Shown here: piece after piece, positions 41,657 through 50,210 of the stretch
How the letters are laid out: each line of letters begins with the position of its first letter
Numbering within the stretch: the stretch's first letter is position 1
Assembly (NCBI GenBank): GCA_016719105.1
Contig: JADKAQ010000013.1
Coordinates: forward strand, 124,001-188,000
DNA from: Gemmatimonadota bacterium
GTDB lineage: Bacteria; Gemmatimonadota; Gemmatimonadetes; Gemmatimonadales; Gemmatimonadaceae
Direction: 5' to 3'
Length of the DNA stretch: 64,000 bases
Program-made: the position numbers and the translations under genes
Notes under the pieces: model-generated
Seen by the model: the letters and a program-made list of their open reading frames with translations, nothing else
Databases searched by the model: none
Told to the model about the DNA's origin: nothing

Positions 41657-42463
41657 GTGAGTCGGCCGGCCCCGCAGGGCTACGTGCGGCTCGACGTCCC
41701 CCAGGGCGACGTGGTGGTCCACCACAAGCTGGTGGAGCCGGTGAAGGCGACCCTGGAGTACGGGACGCTGTTCCACTGGGCCGCGGCCCATCCCGATCGC
41801 CGCCAGATGCAAGGGCGGCTCCCGGTCTATGCCGCCCCGCTCCCGCTGGACGGACCACGGGTCGTCGTGCGGCACGCGCACCACGGCGGCCTGCTGGCCC
41901 CGCTGCTGCGCGACCTCTTCCTCCCCCCCACGCGCGCCCCCGTGGAGCTCGTGACGGCGCTCGTGCTCGCACGCGCCGGCGTCCCCACGCCGCCCATCGC
42001 CGCCTACGCCGTGTACCGCGCGGGGGCCGTGCTGCGTCGCGTGGACGTCATGACCATCGAGCTCCCCGGGGAGGATCTCGGGGCGATGCTGTCGAGCGCC
42101 ACAGGCCCCAACGATCGCCAGCGTCTGGTGGGGCCGGTCGCGACGCTGCTCGGCGCCCTCACCCAGGCGGGGGCCTGGCACCCCGACCTCAACGTGAAGA
42201 ACATCCTGCTCGTCCCCGACGATGCGGGCGAATTGCAGCCGGCGGTGCTCGACATCGACCGCATGCGCTTCGTCCCCCCGGGCGACCCCAACGTGCGCGA
42301 GGCCAACTACGCGCGACTGGCGCGCTCGCTCGAGAAATGGCGCACGCAGACGGGAACGGGCTTCACCGACGACGAACTGCGCGACCTGCACGACCGGCTC
42401 GTGCGCGACGAAGCCGTGCAGGCCGCCCATCGCGCGCTGGCGATGGAAGCGTACATGCCATGA
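41657..42463 (+). CDS. Kdo/WaaP-family lipopolysaccharide kinase
   Basis: A 268-residue kinase of the Kdo/WaaP (PF06293) family, which phosphorylates Kdo or core heptose on lipid A. Seen are the RRVDVMTIELPGEDLG hinge region, the catalytic loop WHPDLNVKNILL near residue 174 and the metal-binding DIDRMRF near 203. It lacks a signal and would act at the inner face of the inner membrane. It starts at GTG 41657, four bases after the cyclase stop, and is followed by a heptosyltransferase, which supports a role in LPS core assembly. Confidence 0.88.
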   Translation: MSRPAPQGYVRLDVPQGDVVVHHKLVEPVKATLEYGTLFHWAAAHPDRRQMQGRLPVYAAPLPLDGPRVVVRHAHHGGLLAPLLRDLFLPPTRAPVELVTALVLARAGVPTPPIAAYAVYRAGAVLRRVDVMTIELPGEDLGAMLSSATGPNDRQRLVGPVATLLGALTQAGAWHPDLNVKNILLVPDDAGELQPAVLDIDRMRFVPPGDPNVREANYARLARSLEKWRTQTGTGFTDDELRDLHDRLVRDEAVQAAHRALAMEAYMP

Positions 42464-42530
42464 CGGCGACGGCCGCAGCCCCCCGAGCGACCTCCGGTCG
42501 TGCCGTTTCCCACGCTGCCATGAAGACCGC

Positions 42531-43577
42531 ATGATCGACGCCAGGCTGGACCGGGTGGGAATCGTGATGATGAGCGCGGTGGGCGACGCCGTGCACGTCC
42601 TCCCCGTCATCAACGCCATCAAGCGCCGCCAGGCGGATGCGCACATCACCTGGGTGCTGCAGCCGGGACCCGCCACACTGGTGCGTGGGCATCGCAGCGT
42701 CGACGAGATCGTGATCTTCGACCGTTCGCGAGGACGTCGCGCCTTCATCGACGTCAAGCGCGAACTCTCGCAGCGCCCGTTCGACCTCGTCCTCAACCTG
42801 CAGGTCTACTTCAAGGCGGGGCTCGTCACCTCGTTCACCCGGGCCCCGGTCAAGCTGGGCTTCGACAAGCCGCGCGCCCGCGACCTCAACTGGCTCTTCA
42901 CGACGCATCGCATCCCCTCGTTCCCGGTGGGACAGCACGTGCAGGACCAGTACTTCGAGTTCCTGACGGCGTTAGGCATTCCGTACGAGCCGGTCGTCTG
43001 GGACCTCGGCCCCACCGAAGCGGAGCGCGCGTGGCAGCGCGAGTTCTTCGCCCCCATCGATCGCCCCACGGCCGCCATCGTCGTGGCCACCAGCAAGCCG
43101 GAGAAGGACTGGCTCCCCGAACGGTGGGCCCAGGTGATCGACGTGCTGTACGCCGACTACGGATTGCAGCCGGTCCTCGTGGGCGGGCGCTCGGAGCGCG
43201 AACTCGCCGCCGAGGCGGTCATCATGGCGAAGGCCCGCCACCGCCCCATCTCGGCGCTGGGGAGCGGGCTGCGAAAACTCGTCTCGATCCTCGACGGATC
43301 GGCGCTCGTCCTCGCCCCCGACACCGGGCCGCTCCACATCACGGTGGCGCTGCAGCGACCGGTCATCTCGCTGATGGGCTACACCAACCCCAAGCGCACG
43401 GGGCCGTATCGCGCCTACCACGACCTCCTCATCGACGCCTACGGTAATCCCGGCGAGGACTACCCCATCAGCATGGAGAACCGGCAGGGGCGCATGCCGC
43501 TCATCACGGTCGATGACGTCCTGACCAAGGTCGAGCACTGGCAGCGGACGTACGCGCTGGGCAGGGCACAGCCTTAA
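42531..43577 (+). CDS. GT9 family heptosyltransferase
   Basis: A 348-residue GT-B enzyme of family GT9, which transfers ADP-heptose onto the LPS core. The N-terminal VGIVMMSAVGDAVHVLPVINAIKRR and the C-terminal LVLAPDTGPLHITVALQRPVI are both typical (the latter the donor-binding motif). SKPEKDWLPERWAQVI precedes the nucleotide site. ATG at 42531 gives the family start; a longer frame runs into the kinase gene. It lies 67 bp after the Kdo-kinase gene. WaaC, WaaF or WaaQ-type cannot be told apart. Confidence 0.9.
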   Translation: MIDARLDRVGIVMMSAVGDAVHVLPVINAIKRRQADAHITWVLQPGPATLVRGHRSVDEIVIFDRSRGRRAFIDVKRELSQRPFDLVLNLQVYFKAGLVTSFTRAPVKLGFDKPRARDLNWLFTTHRIPSFPVGQHVQDQYFEFLTALGIPYEPVVWDLGPTEAERAWQREFFAPIDRPTAAIVVATSKPEKDWLPERWAQVIDVLYADYGLQPVLVGGRSERELAAEAVIMAKARHRPISALGSGLRKLVSILDGSALVLAPDTGPLHITVALQRPVISLMGYTNPKRTGPYRAYHDLLIDAYGNPGEDYPISMENRQGRMPLITVDDVLTKVEHWQRTYALGRAQP

Positions 43578-43661
43578 CATCGCCGGGTATTGCCACGTCC
43601 AACCTTGGTGCACCATTTGTCCGTATCGAGCGCCGTGCCAATATCCCTCCGTGGAGGACCT

Positions 43662-44042
43662 GTGAAACGTTCGTGGATTTCTCTCGCCGTTGCCGTCGTC
43701 GTGCTGGCCATTGCCGCCCCGTCGGCGGCGCACGCCCAGGGCGGTCCGCCCCCGGGCGGGATGCGCGGCCCCGGCCGCATGATGGAAATGCTGATGAAGG
43801 ACATCACGCTCGACGACGCCCAGAAAGTGAAGCTCGATTCCATCCAGGCCAAGTACGCCAAGGAAATGCCGCCCATGACCCCGGGCGAGCCCCCTTCGCA
43901 GGAAGCGATGACCAAGCGCCGCGAGGTCATGGCCAAGCAGCAGGACGAGATCCGCACCATCCTCACCGCCGACCAGCAGAAGCTGTACGACAAGAACCTG
44001 GCGGAGATGCGTGATCGTATGGGACGCCGCCCCGGCAACTGA
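43662..44042 (+). CDS. Spy/CpxP-like periplasmic protein
   Basis: A 126-residue secreted protein. GTG at 43662 follows GGAGGACCT and is followed by a signal peptide ending APSAAHAQ. The mature chain begins with a G/P/M-rich segment (GGPPPGGMRGPGRMMEMLMK) and then forms amphipathic helices with ITLDDAQKVKLDSIQ and ILTADQQKLYDKNLAE, the LTxxQ-type repeats of Spy/CpxP proteins. Those act as periplasmic chaperones or stress sensors. It lies at the end of the LPS genes with its own promoter space. Confidence 0.8.
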   Translation: MKRSWISLAVAVVVLAIAAPSAAHAQGGPPPGGMRGPGRMMEMLMKDITLDDAQKVKLDSIQAKYAKEMPPMTPGEPPSQEAMTKRREVMAKQQDEIRTILTADQQKLYDKNLAEMRDRMGRRPGN

Positions 44043-44092
44043 CGGGCGCACCACAGGCGCAGTAGACGCGCCCGAGAGGCGAGTGAAGGACG

Positions 44093-44128
44093 CGCGGGGG
44101 ACGGGATCTGGTGATCCCGTCCCCCGCG
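44093..44128. terminator. Bidirectional terminator
   Basis: A perfect 16-bp stem (CGCGGGGGACGGGATC / GATCCCGTCCCCCGCG) with a TGGT loop lies between the convergent Spy-like gene and maf. Confidence 0.82.
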
Positions 44129-44154
44129 TCGTCGTCCCCCCGGCCGCGCCGAGC

Positions 44155-44760
44155 TCAGCGCACGGTCTCGAGCCCGCGAAAGTGGTACACCACGCCGACC
44201 TCGCGCAGCAACCCCACCAGTCGACCTAACGCGAGCCCCATCACGGCGAAGTAGTCGCCGTGGATGCGCTCCACGAGCACGGCGCCAAAGCCCTGGATGC
44301 CGTACGCCCCTGCCTTGTCCATCGGTTCGCCGGTCGCGACGTAGTCCCGCACCTGCGCCGCGCCCAGCGGACGAAAGGTGACTTCGACCGCCTCGACCCC
44401 CGACACCACCTCGCCGCCGCGCGCCACCGCAACCGCGGTGTAGACCCAATGCGTGCGCCCGCTCAGCGCGGTGAGCATGCGCTCGGCGTCGGCCACGCTC
44501 GCCGGCTTGCCCAGCACCTCGTCGTCGATGACCACGATGGTGTCGGCGCCGATCACCACGGCATCGGGGTTCGCCACCGCCAGCACACGCGCCTTCTCGC
44601 GCGCCAGCCGCTCGGCGTGGGCCGGCGGGTGTTCGTGCGGGAGGTACGACTCGTCGATGTCGGCCGGGCACACCTCGTGGGCGATGCCGACCTGCGCCAG
44701 CAGTTCGCGCCGCCTCGGCGACTGCGAGGCGAGGATCACGCGCAACGGAGGGGTCGTCAC
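44155..44760 (-). CDS. maf: Maf-family nucleotide pyrophosphatase
   Basis: A 201-residue Maf protein, which hydrolyses non-canonical or free nucleoside triphosphates (dTTP, UTP or m7GTP) to monophosphates. Conserved regions: LASQSPRRRELL (residues 10-21), DESYLPHE, REKARVLA, IGADTIVV and the C-terminal DKAGAYGIQGFGAVLVERIHGDYFAVMG-type stretch. The DKAGAYGIQG motif fits the dTTP/UTP branch. It starts with GTG one base after dtd, so it closes the minus-strand operon. Confidence 0.93.
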   Translation of the reverse strand: MTTPPLRVILASQSPRRRELLAQVGIAHEVCPADIDESYLPHEHPPAHAERLAREKARVLAVANPDAVVIGADTIVVIDDEVLGKPASVADAERMLTALSGRTHWVYTAVAVARGGEVVSGVEAVEVTFRPLGAAQVRDYVATGEPMDKAGAYGIQGFGAVLVERIHGDYFAVMGLALGRLVGLLREVGVVYHFRGLETVR

Positions 44761-44761
44761 C

Positions 44762-45214
44762 TCAGCGCTCCAGCGGGATCGTGACCGGGCCGTCGTTCAC
44801 CAGTTCGACCTCCATCGTCGCCCCGAACTCGCCCGTCTCCACCCGGGTGCCGGTGGCGCGCAGCATGGCGACAAAGCGTTCGTAGAGCGGGATGGCGACC
44901 TCGGGGCGCGCGGCGTCGATGAACGACGGGCGCCGCCCCTTGGCTGCGTCGCCGTACAGGGTGAACTGCGACACCACCAGCAGGCTCCCCTGCACGTCGC
45001 CTAACGCCAAGTTCATCTTGTCCTCGGCGTCGGTGAAGACCCGCAGCCCCACGACCTTGTCCGTCATCCACTTGAGCTGCTCCTCGCTGTCGCCGTGCGT
45101 GAAGCCGACGAGCAGCACGAACCCCTTCCCGATGCGTCCGGACACGCGCGACGTCCCGTCGCCGTCGATGATGCGCACCTCCCCACGCGAGACGCGCTGG
45201 ACCAGGACTCGCAC
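44762..45214 (-). CDS. dtd: D-aminoacyl-tRNA deacylase
   Basis: A 150-residue proofreading enzyme that removes D-amino acids (and glycine) from tRNA. It starts MRVLVQRVSRGEV and has the active-site motifs SQFTLYGD near residue 81 and NDGPVTI near 140, the latter the C-terminal Gly-cisPro-containing family end variant. Length is normal. It starts with GTG 4 bp after the aquaporin stop and lies 1 bp before maf, so it appears to be in the tail of the ars operon. Confidence 0.95.
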   Translation of the reverse strand: MRVLVQRVSRGEVRIIDGDGTSRVSGRIGKGFVLLVGFTHGDSEEQLKWMTDKVVGLRVFTDAEDKMNLALGDVQGSLLVVSQFTLYGDAAKGRRPSFIDAARPEVAIPLYERFVAMLRATGTRVETGEFGATMEVELVNDGPVTIPLER

Positions 45215-45218
45215 GCGC

Positions 45219-45881
45219 CTACCGCCCGCGCAGCCAGCGCAGCACGGCGGCGGCGCTCGTCATGCCGGCGATGGGGGCGACCCAGTACAGCCACTGCGAC
45301 TCCCATCGCTGCCCGATCAGCGCCGGGCCAAACGAGCGTGCGGGGTTCATCGATGCCCCCGTCAGCGGCCCGCCCATGAGGACGTCGAGTGCCACCGCCA
45401 TCCCGATCGCGACCGCGGCCCCTCCGCCTCCCCATCGATCGTCGGCCGTGGCGCCGACCACCGTGGCCATGAGGACGAACGAGAGCCAGAACTCGATCGC
45501 CAGCGCCGCCCCCACCGAAACGGTCGGGAGCGTCATGCCGAGGTTGGAGACGTTGCCTAACGTGGCCAGCAGGATGAGCGACCCGAGCGAGGCGCCGGCA
45601 CACTGGGCAGCGATGTACGGCCCCGCCTCACGCGCCGGGAACTGCCCGGTCACGGTCAGCGCGACCGTCACCGCCGGGTTGATGTGCGCCCCCGAGATCC
45701 CCCCGATCGTGGCGATCAGGGCGGTGACGAGGAACCCCCAGGTGAGGGCGATCCCTGTCAGCCCCAAGGCCCCTTGGGCGATCACGTTGGTCATCACGCA
45801 CCCGGTCCCCACCGTCACGAGGAGGGTGGTGCCCAGCGCCTCGGCGGCGAGGCGGCGGGAAAGCGGCGGCGTCTCGGACAT
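45219..45881 (-). CDS. MIP-family aquaporin, probably an arsenite channel
   Basis: A 220-residue membrane channel of the major intrinsic protein family. Both half-helix motifs are present: GAHINPAVT near residue 64 and GASMNPARSFGPAL near 181, with six hydrophobic helices. The second motif is the standard NPARS form. In arsenic operons such as that of Sinorhizobium an aquaporin (AqpS) replaces the ArsB pump and lets As(III) flow out; gene position between arsM and dtd supports the same role here, though a water or glycerol channel is possible. Confidence 0.88.
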   Translation of the reverse strand: MSETPPLSRRLAAEALGTTLLVTVGTGCVMTNVIAQGALGLTGIALTWGFLVTALIATIGGISGAHINPAVTVALTVTGQFPAREAGPYIAAQCAGASLGSLILLATLGNVSNLGMTLPTVSVGAALAIEFWLSFVLMATVVGATADDRWGGGGAAVAIGMAVALDVLMGGPLTGASMNPARSFGPALIGQRWESQWLYWVAPIAGMTSAAAVLRWLRGR

Positions 45882-45937
45882 GCCCGTTCGGGTTGAAGGA
45901 GCGGGAATGGTGACACGCGAGGCGCCGCGGCGCCAGC

Positions 45938-46945
45938 CTAACGGGGCTTGGTCCCCCGCACGAAGGCGCTCATCACCTTCCCCTCGACCGCCGGGATCAG
46001 CGACGCCGCGTCGAGCCCTGCCCCCTCGATCAGCGCCCGCGCATCCTCGGCGCCGTAGATGCGCGTCGGCTCGATCCCGATGTCGGTGAAGCCCGCGTCG
46101 GCCAGATGGCGCGCGTAGGCCGACTCCTCGAGCGCCCCCGAGACGCAGCCCGTGTAGAGCGCCACGCTCCGCTGCACCTCGGTCGGGAGCTCCCCCCGCA
46201 GCACCACGTCCGAGACGGCGAAACGCCCGCCGGGGCGCAGGACACGAAAGGCCTCGCGCAGCACCTGCGGCTTGTCGGCCGAGAGGTTGATGACGCAGTT
46301 GGAGATGATCACATCGACGCTGTTGTCGTGGAGCGGGATGTGCTCGATCTCTCCCTTGAGGAACTCGACGTTGGTGACGCCGGCCCGCGCCTGGTTGGCG
46401 TGCGCGAGGGCGAGCATCTCGTCGGTCATGTCGAGGCCGTACGCCTTGCCGGTGGGCCCCACGCGGCGGGCCGAGAGGAGGACGTCGATGCCGCCCCCCG
46501 AGCCAAGATCGAGGACCGTCTCGCCAGGCGAGAGGGCGGCGAGCGCGGTGGGGTTGCCGCACCCTAACGACGCCAGCAGCGCCTCGGCGGGGATCCCCTC
46601 GACCTGCCCCGCGTCGTACAGGTCGCTGGTGATGGGGTCCCACACCTCGCCGTCGCCGCTGCAGCACGACGGCCCGCATCCACACGACTCGCCCGTCCCG
46701 CTCGCGGCGCGCGCCGCGGCACCGTAGGTCGCACGCACCGTCGCGCGCACGGCCTCACCGTCGTCGACCGCCGAAGTTCCGGCGGCCGCCGACGTCCCGG
46801 CGGCCGCCGACGTTCCACCAGCGACCGACGTTCCGGTGTCCGTACGCGACTGGGTCGCGCCGACGCGCCGCCCGATCGGGGTGACCGCCACGGAGTCGCC
46901 ACCGCAGCAGGAGGGGGCACAGCAAGCGTTGTCGTCCTGTGTCAT
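45938..46945 (-). CDS. arsM: Arsenite S-adenosylmethionine methyltransferase
   Basis: A 335-residue methyltransferase that makes methylated arsenicals from As(III). The SAM site is [20 protein letters not shown] near residue 140. As(III)-binding cysteines are seen in [19 protein letters not shown] and YTGCVSGAL. The N-terminus is longer than usual: a Cys-rich [12 protein letters not shown], an 18-bp tandem repeat coding GTSAAA units (46776-46847) and a second Cys-rich [17 protein letters not shown] 46945 is taken as start; an upstream in-frame ATG would add 21 residues. It lies 119 bp after the acetyltransferase gene. Confidence 0.93.
   Translation of the reverse strand: MTQDDNACCAPSCCGGDSVAVTPIGRRVGATQSRTDTGTSVAGGTSAAAGTSAAAGTSAVDDGEAVRATVRATYGAAARAASGTGESCGCGPSCCSGDGEVWDPITSDLYDAGQVEGIPAEALLASLGCGNPTALAALSPGETVLDLGSGGGIDVLLSARRVGPTGKAYGLDMTDEMLALAHANQARAGVTNVEFLKGEIEHIPLHDNSVDVIISNCVINLSADKPQVLREAFRVLRPGGRFAVSDVVLRGELPTEVQRSVALYTGCVSGALEESAYARHLADAGFTDIGIEPTRIYGAEDARALIEGAGLDAASLIPAVEGKVMSAFVRGTKPR
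46776..46847. repeat. 18-bp tandem repeat inside arsM
   Basis: Four 18-bp units starting GTTCC (46776, 46794, 46812, 46830); the first two differ at one base, the others are more diverged. They encode the GTSAAA-like linker between the two Cys-rich motifs. Confidence 0.75.
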
Positions 46946-47064
46946 CGCAGTGGTCTCATGGAGAAGGGCGGCGCCGTGCCGCGCCGCTGACCGTGCAGCG
47001 CGTTGCATCGCCGCCGGATCAGGCGGCGCCGTGCGTCGCCGTAGAATCGTCAGGCATCGATGCC

Positions 47065-47514
47065 TCAGGCGAGGAGACGTCGCATGGCAATGGCAGAGGC
47101 CGGGCAGGCCTCGGCGAACTCGCGCGACCTCTGCATGTGCGCCGGGGCATCGGCGCGCGCCGCAGGTGCAAAGCCAAACCGCGGGAAGTAGTCGGCCGCC
47201 GTCGTCGTGAGGAGCCAGACCTCGCGCAAGCCGCGCGCGGCCGCCCAACGCAGGCGGTCCTGCGTGAGCGCATCGCCCACGCCACGCCCGCGCCAGTCCG
47301 CGTCGACCACGGCCGAGCGAAGCAGCCCCGCGTCGCCGTAGACCTCGATCCCCTCGGCGCCGATCGCGGTGCCCTTGCTTTCGGCGATCGCATACCCGTC
47401 GCCGAACTGCTCCTCGAGACCGTCCGTCGGAAGGTGGGCGGCGACCAGCAGTTGCCGCACGGTCGGGAGGTCTGCCTCGCGGGCGGCGCGGATCGCGTAG
47501 TCGTCTGTCGTCAT
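47065..47514 (-). CDS. GNAT N-acetyltransferase, ArsN2-like
   Basis: A 149-residue GNAT acetyltransferase. The acetyl-CoA loop is RSAVVDADWRGRGVGDAL near residue 72, and the end FPRFGFAPAARADAPAHMQRS matches the pattern of the ArsN2 proteins found in arsenic operons. Its chemistry in arsenic resistance is not settled; the related ArsN1 acetylates arsinothricin or phosphinothricin. ATG 47514 follows GGAGG at 6-7 nt. It lies between the 52-residue peptide gene and arsM. Confidence 0.82.
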   Translation of the reverse strand: MTTDDYAIRAAREADLPTVRQLLVAAHLPTDGLEEQFGDGYAIAESKGTAIGAEGIEVYGDAGLLRSAVVDADWRGRGVGDALTQDRLRWAAARGLREVWLLTTTAADYFPRFGFAPAARADAPAHMQRSREFAEACPASAIAMRRLLA

Positions 47515-47564
47515 GGATTCACCTCCGGGTGAGGGAGCGGGCGGTGCGCGGGGAACGCGTCGCA

Positions 47565-47594
47565 TGCGTGACAGGTGCGTGACGCGTGCGTGAC
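47565..47594. repeat. Three 11-bp iterons upstream of the acetyltransferase gene
   Basis: TGCGTGAC occurs three times at exactly 11-bp spacing (47565, 47576, 47587), so each copy lies on the same face of the helix. It sits 50-80 bp before the acetyltransferase ATG. A repeated operator or activator site is plausible. Confidence 0.45.
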
Positions 47595-47634
47595 GTCTGC
47601 GCGTGGGGGAACGCGAGCGGTGCGCCCGCGCAGA

Positions 47635-47793
47635 TCAGCAGCACTGAATTGGAAGGGTCCGGTCCGAGTACGTGGGGCGATAGACGGTGGGCTTGAGCTG
47701 CGGTACAGGCTCTCCCTTCCCCTCGGCAACGCGCGCTGCCTGACGACGCGCGGCGGCGCCCAACTCGGCATGCCCCTCTTCATTGACGTTCAT
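47635..47793 (-). CDS. 52-residue peptide with C-terminal Cys-Cys, unknown function
   Basis: A small ORF starting at ATG 47793 after GAGAG, 31 bp downstream of arsR. The first half is charged and helical (EEGHAELGAAARRQAARVAEG); the second is P-, T- and Y-rich and ends in YSDRTLPIQCC, two adjacent cysteines at the very C-terminus. Codon use is G/C-ending. Position between arsR and the acetyltransferase makes an arsenic role likely: thiol-based As(III) binding or metallochaperone are options. It matches no family I know. A longer in-frame start upstream would overlap arsR. Confidence 0.6.
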   Translation of the reverse strand: MNVNEEGHAELGAAARRQAARVAEGKGEPVPQLKPTVYRPTYSDRTLPIQCC

Positions 47794-47824
47794 CGATATA
47801 ACTCTCGAAAAAAAACGGCGACGA

Positions 47825-48190
47825 TTACACGAGCGATCCGAGCTGCGCCGCCAGGCGGTCGCGCAGGGCACCGATCAGGTCACGACGCACGCGATAGAAC
47901 ATCCACTGCCCGACCTTCTCCGACTCCACGAGCCCGGCTTCGCGCAGGATGCGCAGGTGGTGCGAGACGGTGGGCTGCTTCACCGGGACGGCGGCCTCGA
48001 GGTCGCAGACACAGACCCGCCCTTCGTTGCGTCCCAGCACGTCGAGCAGCTGGAGCCGCACGGGATGTCCGAGCAACTGCAGGTCCTCGGCGAGTCGCTC
48101 CGCATCACGCGCCGCAATCCGCGGCCGCGCCTCGCGGTCACAGCACCGGTCGCCCAGTTGGCGTTCGACGATTTCGAGGACCTTCGACAT
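47825..48190 (-). CDS. arsR: ArsR/SmtB-family transcriptional repressor
   Basis: A 121-residue winged-helix repressor that leaves DNA when As(III) binds. The HTH core is LLGHPVRLQLLDVLGRNE followed by VCVCDLE (residues 50-56; the paired Cys of the ArsR metal site) and VKQPTVSHHLRILREAGLVESEK, the recognition helix. Another Cys pair, CCDREARPR, occurs near residue 16. It is the first gene of the minus-strand ars operon. A promoter/operator overlaps the sequence just upstream, and its -10 box ends only 6 bp from the ATG, so the mRNA is nearly leaderless. Confidence 0.93.
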   Translation of the reverse strand: MSKVLEIVERQLGDRCCDREARPRIAARDAERLAEDLQLLGHPVRLQLLDVLGRNEGRVCVCDLEAAVPVKQPTVSHHLRILREAGLVESEKVGQWMFYRVRRDLIGALRDRLAAQLGSLV

Positions 48191-48196
48191 GGAAAT

Positions 48197-48225
48197 AGGC
48201 TACTTGATACATCGAAGGTTGTCAA
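48197..48225 (-). promoter_or_regulatory. ars promoter with overlapping inverted repeat
   Basis: On the minus strand TTGACA (48225-48220), 17 bp and TAGCCT (48202-48197) form a sigma-70-like promoter. An imperfect inverted repeat, TTGATA-N10-TGTCAA on the + strand (48204-48225), fills the spacer, the usual place for an ArsR operator. Transcription would start at or next to the arsR ATG (48190). Confidence 0.6.
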
Positions 48226-48264
48226 TATACTGTTCCCACTCACGGCCTGCGGTTCCCCGAAACG

Positions 48265-48298
48265 CGAGAGGACGGCAGCGATGGCTGCCGTCCTCTCG
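48265..48298 (-). terminator. Terminator after glmS
   Basis: A 15-bp perfect stem (CGAGAGGACGGCAGC / GCTGCCGTCCTCTCG) with a GATG loop lies 66 bp after the glmS stop and separates it from the ars promoter; on the minus strand it is followed by CGTTTC. Confidence 0.8.
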
Positions 48299-48363
48299 TC
48301 GTCCTACGGTTTCGCTCGAGGTGCCCAGAACTTTCCGGGGTACTCCCGTCGCTCGCTCGTCCG

Positions 48364-50193
<1,830 letters not shown>

Positions 50194-50210
50194 GAGTTCT
50201 CTTGATTGAT

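Noticed and set aside
50194..50210. glmS ribozyme
   Set aside because: Only 17 bp separate glmM and glmS; no room for the ribozyme fold.
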